DNA of 64,000 nucleotides from Pseudanabaena sp. PCC 7367 (GTDB taxonomy: Bacteria; Cyanobacteriota; Cyanobacteriia; Pseudanabaenales; Pseudanabaenaceae), in assembly GCF_000317065.1 (NCBI RefSeq), contig NC_019690.1, positions 264,635-328,634 of the forward strand, in the 5' to 3' direction. Numbering within the stretch: the first letter of the stretch is position 1; each line of letters starts with the position of its first letter. Shown in pieces: positions 56,428-64,000 of the stretch. Below the pieces are notes generated by a model that saw only the letters and a list, made by a program, of their open reading frames with translations, was not told the origin of the DNA and made no database searches. Position numbers and translations under genes: made by a program.

Positions 56428-56965
56428 TTGGTTAAAAATGGCTTGATTAGGTTTAGGCTGCTGAACTGAGAGCAAAAGTGGTTCACCTTGGCGGAGCGAT
56501 CGCCCTTCCCAACCTCTATGTTATGGTTTGGATATGGGGATCAGGCGGCGCAAAAAAGCTAGTTATCCAGCGCTCTACCAACTCACTGCCAGCTATAAAT
56601 CGATCGTAAGCTATACCTGGTTTTTCTTAGAGAGAGTTGTTATTGGTTGAGCAGTTTAACTGTTTGACTGTTTGACAATTCAACAACTTAATCATTCAAA
56701 TTTTTAAATATTCAATATTTCAGCAACTCAACCAGCTAGCAATATGAACTTTTAGCTTGTTAATAACTTGAAATGTTAACAAGTTGAATTGCTAATTAAA
56801 TTTATTGATAGTAAATAAGCAAGTTTTAAATAGTAATAAATAGGATTAATTAAATATAAGTAGTAAATCAAACCAAATTTATATTATTTGCCTATATTTA
56901 GAGTTTTAAAGCCAATTAAATTCTTATTTGCTATTTAAACACTTCAATTACCCCACCGGAGCGCG
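56428..56965. other. Intergenic region with degenerate repeats
   Basis: From about 56640 the sequence is built of related short words (CAGTTTAACTGTTTGACTGT, ATTCAACAACTTAATC) like those near other phage-type genes in the window. No gene in the first 500 bp. Confidence 0.4.
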
Positions 56966-57058
56966 ATGAAAACTCCTAATAAGCAAATGAAGAAAGCTGT
57001 CAAAGTAATCTTGAAAGTTGTCCTCAAACTGATGTGGCAAATCTATCGCAGTCTTTGA
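56966..57058 (+). CDS. Possible 30-residue basic amphipathic peptide
   Basis: A 30-codon frame, MKTPNKQMKKAVKVILKVVL continuing to QIYRSL, starts 5 bp after CGGAG and ends 70 bp before a phage tail-type gene. The lysine-rich amphipathic helix resembles small phage or antimicrobial-type peptides. No family is recognised and expression is unproven. Confidence 0.35.
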   Translation: MKTPNKQMKKAVKVILKVVLKLMWQIYRSL

Positions 57059-57128
57059 TGGTGCTAAATCTGTGACTGAACCTGTGACTGAATTTGTGAC
57101 TGAATTTGTGAAATAAACTTAATCAACT

Positions 57129-59159
57129 ATGGCAATCCAAATCGCTGCCAAACCAATCAAAATAACGATCGGCTCCGACAATCAAGACTGGAGCAATCGG
57201 CTTATTTCCTTAACCTTGCGCTATGCCTATTTACCACTGCATGGCATGATTCAAACCCTGGGCACGCTGAAGCTGAATGCAAGTGACTTACCCAGCCCGA
57301 TCGAGAGTATGAATCCGTTGGCAAATATTAGCCGCTGGCATCGTGGCCAAACCGTTAAAATTCAATTCACCAATGATGCGGGTAGCTTTTCACCTCACCC
57401 AATGGCGAATCCGCTCTATATTCTGCGCGAACCAATCCGACCATTTTTTGCCGACCAGCCGCCTACCCTGGAGCTGGAACTAGGCTGCATTCTGGCCTTG
57501 CGTGACTTTCCGCAGCCCGATGGCGATTTCGCTGGGATCGTGGCCGGAACCAGTATCTCGCTAACCACGGTAATTACTAACCTGCTCAATGCTGCTGAGA
57601 TTAGTAACCTCGATAGCCCTAGTTTTACCGAATTAAATGGCATTAGTCGGACTGCGCCAGCGATCAAAACCAATCGCAAAAGCTTGGTGCAACAGGCGGG
57701 AGAACTGGCCTATGGTGCGGGTTACTACCTGTATCAAGATGCCACGGGAAAGGTAGCCGCCAGGGCGATCGACCTGGAACCGACTGAAATTGACTTCATT
57801 ATTGAGGTGGGAAATAATGCTGGCCAAGAACTACTCTATCAACCCCTCGGTGGGGTGAGCGAAACCCCGGTCGAGGTAGTCAGGGTAAGCGGGGTGGCTT
57901 ATGATGCTACGCCACCGCCTGTTACCGAAACTCCCTATTATGACGAAACCTTTGAGATCGAAGGGATTATAGGCGAGATAATTCCCGATTCTACGGTGTT
58001 CTTTGCCAAAACAATTACCCAAAGCACTCGGATTCGCAAGGAAGCGATTAGTTCAGAGGGGAATCAGGAAGTTGATATTATCGATGTGAGCTTTCCCCGT
58101 GGCCTGATTGACCCCGCTGATGCCGATCCCTTGAGCTTAATTCTCAGTCGTACTACCACGATTACTCGCACCTATGATAGTAGCGATCGCCTGGTGCAGA
58201 TTTTGACAGAAATTGATGAGCTGAAGGGGTTGATTAATAGTGCTGAAGTAGCCGATCGCTTCACCATGACTAATGCAGTAATCGAAACTACTCAGAATAT
58301 TTTTGAGGCAGCGGAAACCACTGTCCAAACCGATGAGATGTCCCGGCAAATTACCACCAAGCAACAGGCCAGGGTGATTACTAACCCCGATGAGCTGGTT
58401 GATCCCTATGGGTTGCATGTGGCCGAAAAGACTATCCGCCAGTGGTCACGCATTGGCGAAACGGAACAATATGGCTTCATTGAAACGCCCCAGAAATCCA
58501 AGATTTTGATTGTGGCGAATGAAATCGAAGATCCCTATGGTCTTACTTTTGCACCAGGGGGATTGGTGGGTGCTAGTTTTGACGATCGCTACCTGCCACC
58601 CCAGGCCGAATATCGCACGCCGATTAGCACGATTACGGAAACGGAAGTGAGTGGCGTTGCCTATTTTGACCTGAGCACGGGGTATGAACGGGAGCGTAGC
58701 TATCGGTTTGATTATATCCCCGATCATGCCACCGCCAGGGCGATCGCCCAACGGTTAGGGAAATGGTTGGTGATGGCCAGATATGCCTATGAGGTGGGGT
58801 TTGCGCTGACCAATGATGTGATGGATAACCTCAAGCCATTGATGCGTAGCGATTGGACGGAACCGAATGGGAATGTGGTGGCCTATGTGCTGAATGGGAT
58901 TGCCCTGGCCTATGAGAATGGCCGCGCCTATGGGATCGCCCATGCTTACCCGATTAATCCGGGCATTTATACGGAGCTGAAGAAGCTGGCGGCGAATGTT
59001 ACGGCGGGAACGGAAATGAGCGCGGTGTTTGAGCAGAATTTGCGCTTGAAGGCCAACATTACTGCCGGAACGGAATTGACAGTCTCATTCCCAGTCGATC
59101 GCGCCCTGGCGGCAACGATCACGGCGGGAACAGAGCTAGTGGCTTCCTTCCCACTTTAA
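57129..59159 (+). CDS. Phage tail/baseplate-like protein
   Basis: 676 residues, soluble. The N-terminal half (1-240) has hub-like features of tail proteins: RGQTVKIQFTNDAGSFSPHPMANPLYILREPIRPFF, then LVQQAGELAYGAGYYLYQDATGKVAARAIDL. A long beta-rich middle follows. The last 55 residues hold three repeats of 20 residues around (A)N(V/I)TAGTE(L/M). It is followed by two tail-type genes at 53- and 49-bp gaps, so it forms an operon with them. Exact tail role unknown. Confidence 0.6.
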   Translation: MAIQIAAKPIKITIGSDNQDWSNRLISLTLRYAYLPLHGMIQTLGTLKLNASDLPSPIESMNPLANISRWHRGQTVKIQFTNDAGSFSPHPMANPLYILREPIRPFFADQPPTLELELGCILALRDFPQPDGDFAGIVAGTSISLTTVITNLLNAAEISNLDSPSFTELNGISRTAPAIKTNRKSLVQQAGELAYGAGYYLYQDATGKVAARAIDLEPTEIDFIIEVGNNAGQELLYQPLGGVSETPVEVVRVSGVAYDATPPPVTETPYYDETFEIEGIIGEIIPDSTVFFAKTITQSTRIRKEAISSEGNQEVDIIDVSFPRGLIDPADADPLSLILSRTTTITRTYDSSDRLVQILTEIDELKGLINSAEVADRFTMTNAVIETTQNIFEAAETTVQTDEMSRQITTKQQARVITNPDELVDPYGLHVAEKTIRQWSRIGETEQYGFIETPQKSKILIVANEIEDPYGLTFAPGGLVGASFDDRYLPPQAEYRTPISTITETEVSGVAYFDLSTGYERERSYRFDYIPDHATARAIAQRLGKWLVMARYAYEVGFALTNDVMDNLKPLMRSDWTEPNGNVVAYVLNGIALAYENGRAYGIAHAYPINPGIYTELKKLAANVTAGTEMSAVFEQNLRLKANITAGTELTVSFPVDRALAATITAGTELVASFPL

Positions 59160-59212
59160 TCAATTGAAACAGGATTAGGTAAAAACTCGATAAAAGCAGA
59201 AGCAGAGGAAAT

Positions 59213-60034
59213 ATGGCATTTACAGAAAGTTCTAATTTCTGGGAAGAACAAAAATTAAACCATCTTCTGGACAATATGGAAGAGCCGCCCACCTCACTGG
59301 AAGTCCGCCTATATCAAGGAGTTCCTGAAGAGGCTGGGACGACAGTTAATGATGTTACCGTTTTTTTAAATAATCCAGGGGTAGTGACTTTTGATGCTCC
59401 ACTCCCAGTTGGCGATGGGTATCAAATTGCCAATAGTGCGGTTGTAGATTTTGGCACTGCTGCTGATGATGTGAATGTAGACCATGTGGCGCTCTGGGCA
59501 AATATCAGTGGTGGTTGGCAGATGATCGCCTATACCGCATTAAGTAGTCAAATTACATTTTTGGATGGTGATCCAGCGACGATCAACGCAGGTGAAATCA
59601 AGGTCACGATGCAGGAAAACTGGGGTGCAACCGTTCAACAAACTTTGCTCAATTGGATTCGTGGCACTATCCCTACCTCGCCTACTGATTTGTATGTGGC
59701 GCTCTATACTGCTGCACCGGGAGCTGGTGGCGGTGGTACAGAGGTAACTAACAATATTCGCTCAACTGGCCGCCCCCAACCCGCAGAGGTTGATATGGAA
59801 AGATGGAATGAACCAGTTGCCGCAGCGCCCTATTTCCAGATCACGAATAAGGGCAAGATTGACTTTGGTGCAAGTGATAATAATCTAGCCAGTGATATCA
59901 CCCATGTGGGCATTTTTGATGCGATCAGTGGTGGCAATCTGCTGATGTGGGGGATATTGAGTGAACCATTGCCAGTCCTTCAGGGCGATCGGGTCTTTTT
60001 TGAACCTGGTCAGTTGGTGCTCAGGGCTGCTTAA
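59213..60034 (+). CDS. Phage tail-fibre-like protein with a duplicated domain
   Basis: 273 residues. Two similar halves: LEVRLYQGVPEEAG with YQIANSAVVDFGTAADDVNVDHVALWANISGG (about 28-135), and LYVALYTAAPGAGGGGTEV with FQITNKGKIDFGASDNNLASDITHVGIFDAISGGNLLMWGIL (about 165-272). This LYxALYT...VTHxGIFDA...GGNLL...A unit is common in phage tail-fibre and tail-tip proteins. Start ATG at 59213 after GAGGAA. Confidence 0.65.
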   Translation: MAFTESSNFWEEQKLNHLLDNMEEPPTSLEVRLYQGVPEEAGTTVNDVTVFLNNPGVVTFDAPLPVGDGYQIANSAVVDFGTAADDVNVDHVALWANISGGWQMIAYTALSSQITFLDGDPATINAGEIKVTMQENWGATVQQTLLNWIRGTIPTSPTDLYVALYTAAPGAGGGGTEVTNNIRSTGRPQPAEVDMERWNEPVAAAPYFQITNKGKIDFGASDNNLASDITHVGIFDAISGGNLLMWGILSEPLPVLQGDRVFFEPGQLVLRAA

Positions 60035-60089
60035 TTAGAGCCGCTTAAGTTGACTAGTTTACTCAAATTATCAATCTAAATGCGTGATT

Positions 60090-60971
60090 ATGACCGACCT
60101 AGACCCCACGATCGAACTAGCCAGACAGAGTGCCCGCCGATCGCAAACAGTTCATGCCGCCGCGATCGCCCAGGATCTCGAAGCCGCCGCCCAACTGCCA
60201 GAACGGAACACCTTCCAGGGATATGATTCGGCCAGTGGCCTATTCAAACGGCAACCATTGGCGAATGTAGCGAATAGTAATAATAGCCCCGCCACGATCG
60301 CCGATGGAATCAAGGTTTTTAATCGGGGGGTGCGAATTGGCAAACCAATCTGGACAATTCCCACCGCTGGCAATGCGCGATTGATTGGCCAATATATTCG
60401 CCGGCAGATCCAGGCCGATCGGCAGGTATTGCAACGCCGCCCATTGGTGATTATTCCCCAACCGGTTAACTGGATGGAACTGAGCGCCACCGTTGATGGC
60501 AAACTGCTGGCCATGACCTTTAACTCAATTCCCACCTATGCGGCCTATATCAATCCACCCTTTGCCACGCCTCCCCAATTCACTGGGTTTACCACCAATC
60601 TTGATTTCTTTGAGCTGACTGGCCTGGTGCAGATCGATGTAAATGGTGGCAGCGGCGATAGTCTGATTGGCAAGATTGATAAGAGTGATAATAGTTTTGG
60701 TATCTATGGCACGAAGACGGTGGGGTTTGGTTATCAGATTTTTCGAGTCAATCCTGGCAGCCTGAATATAAAAGTCACGTTGGAGCAAACTGAGATCACT
60801 GATGGCGATCTGGCCTCAAATTCTGTGACTATTAATCGCAGCACAGGCGCAAGGCAACCCAATGGGTTATATCTAATCAGTTTTGACCAAAGTGTATTTT
60901 CAAGCAACCTGTTAGATATTCAGGATGCGGCTATTAATGTGGCGGTGAGTATGGAGATTATAGGGAATTGA
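60090..60971 (+). CDS. Hypothetical protein of the tail-type operon
   Basis: 293 residues. The N-terminal 35 residues are helical (LARQSARRSQTVHAAAIAQDLEAAAQLPE), then FQGYDSASGLFKRQPLANV, and the rest is beta-rich with a hydrophilic C-terminal domain (about 150-293). No recognised domain. Its place after two tail-type proteins and its beta-rich composition suggest a virion or tail protein. GTG at 60084 is an alternative start. Confidence 0.5.
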   Translation: MTDLDPTIELARQSARRSQTVHAAAIAQDLEAAAQLPERNTFQGYDSASGLFKRQPLANVANSNNSPATIADGIKVFNRGVRIGKPIWTIPTAGNARLIGQYIRRQIQADRQVLQRRPLVIIPQPVNWMELSATVDGKLLAMTFNSIPTYAAYINPPFATPPQFTGFTTNLDFFELTGLVQIDVNGGSGDSLIGKIDKSDNSFGIYGTKTVGFGYQIFRVNPGSLNIKVTLEQTEITDGDLASNSVTINRSTGARQPNGLYLISFDQSVFSSNLLDIQDAAINVAVSMEIIGN

Positions 60972-61375
60972 TTGGCTGGGAATTGATTAACCATTAATTA
61001 AGCCAGAATCTAGCTTAGAAGTGAAATAGAGAGCTTACCTTGCTAACTTGCTAGTAGTTTAAATGTTTAGTTGGTTAACAGTTTATATTTTCAAATTCTC
61101 AAAATGCTATCTATCTATCTATCTATCTATCTACCTATCTATCTAGCATCTCATCCCATTAGCTGAAAAGCCAACCGATCGAATGCTCAAAATGCCAAAC
61201 TTTTAAAAAGTCAACTCGCTGACCCACCAAAAAGCTAACCAGTTAACCTGCTGAATTTTTAAACCTAATCATCTAACTGCTTTGCCTGCGCTTAGACCAA
61301 ATCAGCTCCAAGCAGCTTTAATCAGCTTTAAATATATTTCAGTAATCATCCCAGCCGATCGCCCTAAACCAAACC
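60972..61375. other. Intergenic region with microsatellite and word-repeats
   Basis: About 400 bp. A CTAT tetranucleotide run occupies 61107-61145. Around it are degenerate words such as GCTAACTTGCTAG, GTTAACAG and CTGAATTTTTAAACC, like those near 51060-51190 and 62840-62930. No gene. Confidence 0.45.
61107..61145. repeat. CTAT tetranucleotide repeat
   Basis: About nine CTAT units with one substitution (CTAC). Such runs are prone to slippage. Confidence 0.9.
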
Positions 61376-61675
61376 ATGCTGATATCCACCACCGCCAATT
61401 CCAACTCGCTTACCCTGGCACGTAGCGCCGCCCAGGCCGCCAGAGACATTTATGAATCCACCACCGATCGCCAACTGCGCCGCCAATCGCAACCACTGGG
61501 GCAACTCGCCGCCCTGGTGCGGTTTGATCCAACCCTGGGCAAATACGAAGCTAAAACCATTCATGGCGATCGGGTCTGGGGTGATTTTTATGGCATCAAT
61601 CCACCGCGATTGGGCAAGCACTATGCCTATAGTCGAGCAATCGGCAGCGATTATGGCTTTTTTACGGATGCATAA
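61376..61675 (+). CDS. Hypothetical protein of the phage-type region
   Basis: 99 residues: helical N-terminus (LTLARSAAQAARDIYESTTDRQLRRQSQPLGQL), then a beta-rich part (FDPTLGKYEAKTIHGDRVWGDFYGINPPRLGK) and the end SDYGFFTDA. The N-terminal pattern resembles that of the gene at 60090, so both may belong to one virion module. Its last nine codons recur after the sulfotransferase gene. Confidence 0.5.
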   Translation: MLISTTANSNSLTLARSAAQAARDIYESTTDRQLRRQSQPLGQLAALVRFDPTLGKYEAKTIHGDRVWGDFYGINPPRLGKHYAYSRAIGSDYGFFTDA

Positions 61676-61893
61676 CCTATTCGACCTTGGCTTCTGCATG
61701 GCTGATTGACGCAAACTGGCTGGGTGACAATTTAATACTTCAACCATCCAATCTGCTCCCAATTTAACAGGGTATTAGTTGGTGCATTTGCCATAAAGGA
61801 GCCTATCATTGACCTGTCTAATGTTGCTATACTCCAGTGAAATAGTCGCCTATAATTTAGTTCATAAAATTTGTTGCCGCTAGGGAGGAATGT

Positions 61894-62787
61894 TTGACAA
61901 CGATATTATGTAGTGGAATGGCACGATCGGCTTCTACATGGTCATATAACGTTTGTAAATCGATTCTTGCCGCCGTCAATCAAATTTATAATGCAGGTTA
62001 TGTGGGGGAATTTGATGCGGTTGATGCATTCTTGCAAAATAAAACCTTCCCAGAGCATCAGCATATCTTGTTAAAGGCACATACACCTGGCAAGCAAACC
62101 CTTGCAGCGATCGTCGATGGACAGATTAAAAACATTTTTACTTACCGCGATCCTCGTGATAGCCTTTGTTCACGAATGCAATTTGAAGGGAAAGAGTTTA
62201 AGCTGGCGATGTGGGGTGTAATCTATAACTTGATTTACTACGATTGGTATCAAAATAATAGCCAGACTCTATTTATCAATTTTAAAGATATTATGGGTCA
62301 ACCAGCCCAGGAGATTGCTCGAATTGCCGATTATCTGGGAGTTAGCCTGAGTAAAGAGATCTGTGAGCAGATTGCCATTGATAATGGCCTGAAAAAAAGC
62401 CAGAAAGTGATTGAAAACCTCAGCCAACTGCCCCAAGAGCAGCTTTTTCATGAAGGGGAACGGGTAATTGATAAAAGCACATTGCTACAAACAGGGCACA
62501 TTGCTGGAGCTAAGACTGGTCGGTGGCGGGATGAACTCGATCGCAAGCAGCAAATAGTTACCAATACGGTTTTTGCACCCTGGTTAGTGTCTCTGGGCTA
62601 TGAAACCGAGGCATCGCTGATGGAGTTAGAGCTTGCTCCGGTAGATGAGATGGATTGGTATGTTGATGCCGCGGTGGGGATTTATCAAATAGTTATGGCT
62701 GGTGAGCCTGAATACCTGCAATTACAAGAACTGTCGGCAATGGTGATCCAGCTAGCTGAGGGAACTTTTAATTATGTCAATCGCTAA
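61894..62787 (+). CDS. Sulfotransferase-domain protein
   Basis: 297 residues from TTG at 61894, preceded by GGGAGGA at a good distance. LCSGMARSASTWSYNVCKSIL is the phosphate-binding loop for PAPS; IFTYRDPRDSLCSRMQFEG is the 3'-phosphate strand; TLFINFKDIMGQPAQEIARIADYLGVSLSKE is the third family motif. The acceptor is unknown. It sits between two copies of a 9-codon repeat, 218 bp after the previous gene, so it may be an insertion into the phage-type region. Confidence 0.8.
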   Translation: MTTILCSGMARSASTWSYNVCKSILAAVNQIYNAGYVGEFDAVDAFLQNKTFPEHQHILLKAHTPGKQTLAAIVDGQIKNIFTYRDPRDSLCSRMQFEGKEFKLAMWGVIYNLIYYDWYQNNSQTLFINFKDIMGQPAQEIARIADYLGVSLSKEICEQIAIDNGLKKSQKVIENLSQLPQEQLFHEGERVIDKSTLLQTGHIAGAKTGRWRDELDRKQQIVTNTVFAPWLVSLGYETEASLMELELAPVDEMDWYVDAAVGIYQIVMAGEPEYLQLQELSAMVIQLAEGTFNYVNR

Positions 62788-62789
62788 GT

Positions 62790-62819
62790 AGTGATTATGG
62801 CTTTTTTACCGATGCTTGA
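62790..62819 (+). repeat. Direct repeat of a gene end
   Basis: These 30 bases encode SDYGFFTDA followed by TGA, identical in protein to the end of the gene at 61376 (codons at 61646-61675). Three of 27 coding bases differ at most. The two copies bracket the sulfotransferase gene. Confidence 0.85.
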
Positions 62820-62992
62820 ACCAGCCTTTATCGATGTTTAAAAGTTCAGCAATTTGAATGTCTATTAACTTAGCAAGCTAAATTTTTGGACAGCCAACTT
62901 GCTAGTTTGCTAACTATTTGTACGCCCTAATTCCAGCTAGAATAGAATCGATCGCTTGATTTGCTAGTGCCTACCCGCCAGTTGAAGGATAT

Positions 62993-63568
62993 ATGAACGC
63001 CTACACGATCGATCTAAAGCCTTTCATTGAGCTGAGCGATGAACAATTCTATCAGCTTTGCCGGAATCATCCAGAACTCCAATTCGAGCGCAACGCCCAG
63101 GGAGAATTAATTATCATGCCCCCTACTGGTGGAGATACTGGCAATCGCAATTCAGAAATAAACGCAGACCTGGTGATTTGGAATCGACGCACCAAACTGG
63201 GTTATTGTTTTGATTCTTCCACTGGCTTTAAATTGCCCAATGGCGCAAATCGCTCCCCGGATTTAGCCTGGATTAGCAAACAGCGGTGGGAAGCCCTTGC
63301 CCCACAGCAACGATCGAAGTTCCCGCCGATTTGCCCCGATTTTGTGGCAGAGCTGATGTCGCCCACCGATCGCCTAGCTACGGTGCAAGCCAAGATGCAG
63401 GAATATCTGGAAAATGGCACTCGTCTGGGATGGTTGCTGAATCCTGAGAGCCAGACCGTGGCAATTTATCGTCAGGGACAAGCAGTGGAATTGTTGCGAT
63501 CGCCTGAAACCCTGAGCGGCGAAGATGTATTACCAGGGTTTAGTTTGGAACTGGATTCTTTTTGGTAG
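62993..63568 (+). CDS. Uma2-family putative nuclease
   Basis: 191 residues. LPNGANRSPDLAWISKQRW is the PD motif; CPDFVAELMSPTDRLATVQAKMQEYLENGTRLGWLLNPESQTVAIYRQG is the E...K block; LSGEDVLPGFSLELDSFW ends it. The least similar of the N-type copies in the window, so not part of the recent duplications. Start ATG at 62993 after GAAGGATAT. Confidence 0.87.
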   Translation: MNAYTIDLKPFIELSDEQFYQLCRNHPELQFERNAQGELIIMPPTGGDTGNRNSEINADLVIWNRRTKLGYCFDSSTGFKLPNGANRSPDLAWISKQRWEALAPQQRSKFPPICPDFVAELMSPTDRLATVQAKMQEYLENGTRLGWLLNPESQTVAIYRQGQAVELLRSPETLSGEDVLPGFSLELDSFW

Positions 63569-64000
63569 AGCTTGATTGCAAGCCGCTACAGCTAAGCAGC
63601 GTGGCGGAACAGCTAGCCAACCCCGATCCAGAATCATTCCGCCAAGCGATCCCTAAAAATAAGCAATAAAATAGTCGGGGGGACACCCGACTTTCGGAGA
63701 CTTGAATTTTTCCGCTAACTAACTATCGAAATAGGACTGATTAATTGAAACCAATTACACAGAGTACCGCGATAAGTAAGTTGGACAAGAGGACTAAACT
63801 CAAACCCCCTACGTACTTAAGACTGGCAATTACATTATGCGGCTCTTGCCCCCAGCCGTCAGTATGTTTAGTGGGGCTAAAGGTGGGCTGGTTAGTGGGT
63901 AAAAGGTGGGTTGCTTGGTGGGTTGAAGGTGGGTTGTGGCGATTTTGCGATCGAACTAGTTAATCTAATTAAACAAGCTCTAATTTATCTCTAATTAAAA
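63569..64000. other. Terminal stretch, no confident gene
   Basis: About 430 bp. Bases 63577-63669 translate as a short fragment SSVAEQLANPDPESFRQAIPK without a start. A hairpin lies at 63673-63692. An open frame at 63745-63963 is low in complexity (repeated WVA/GGLW words) and is probably not coding. Confidence 0.4.
63673..63692. terminator. Possible hairpin terminator
   Basis: AGTCGGG at 63673-63679 and CCCGACT at 63686-63692 form a perfect 7-bp stem with a 6-base loop. Only a short TT follows, so termination is uncertain. Confidence 0.35.

Noticed and set aside
63745..63963. Open frame of 72 codons near the right edge
   Set aside because: Low-complexity repeated GGTGGG-type words, no ribosome binding site and no family resemblance.

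Overview
This window comes from a phycoerythrin-producing cyanobacterium, probably filamentous and close to Pseudanabaena (that placement is inference). The evidence is a near-complete set of phycobilisome rod, linker, lyase and bilin genes, a light-dependent protochlorophyllide reductase, an flv4-2 operon, and the very frequent octamer GCGATCGC (HIP1), which is typical of cyanobacterial chromosomes.

Layout. 1-1.3 kb: a frameshifted IS630-type transposase, cut by the window edge, has landed in the 3' end of an orphan phycobiliprotein-like gene. 1.6-3.5 kb: Tic22-like, pentapeptide-repeat and HEAT-repeat proteins. 4.4-10.3 kb: a phycoerythrin assembly cluster with the order of the known cpeCDESTR operon (two CpcD-tailed rod linkers, cpeS, cpeT, cpeR), followed by a linker with an unusual repeated coiled-coil tail and a CpcL-type linker ending in a membrane helix. 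10.5-15.3 kb: accessory island of Uma2 nucleases, broken toxin-antitoxin pieces and por. 15.5-22.1 kb: a methyltransferase, cpcBA on the minus strand, a HEAT-repeat pair divergent from it, a broken nucleotidyltransferase and a class V aminotransferase. 22.3-29.1 kb: the flv4-psiE-like-flv2 operon, divergent from cpcE and cpcF. 29.1-36.1 kb: a PIN/HTH toxin-antitoxin pair, nadB, two Uma2 genes and a STAS protein. 36.4-38.5 kb: an isolated Mu-type portal gene and a small IS701-derived element. 39.0-44.5 kb: a second phycoerythrin block (CpeS-family lyase, cpeC, pebA, pebB, STAS, a further CpeS-family protein). 44.5-48.8 kb: a gene-poor stretch, larB and a PhyH-type dioxygenase. 48.9-62.8 kb: terminase small and large subunits, DUF4278, a CHASE2 hybrid histidine kinase, an orphan antitoxin, several tail-type phage proteins and a sulfotransferase. 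The end holds another Uma2 gene.

How it works together. PebA and PebB make phycoerythrobilin; CpeS/CpeT-type and CpcE/F proteins attach bilins; CpcA/B and the Cpe linkers build rods; CpeR is the family activator of phycoerythrin genes; the CpcL-type linker could hold rods on the membrane. The two cpeC paralogs share promoter and leader sequence, and a 13-bp motif recurs upstream of both and of cpcB, which suggests common regulation. Intact-looking phage packaging and tail genes lie scattered among these host genes, with host-like HIP1 content. They are either an old broken prophage or domesticated parts. Functions are assigned from recalled family resemblance; no database search was possible.
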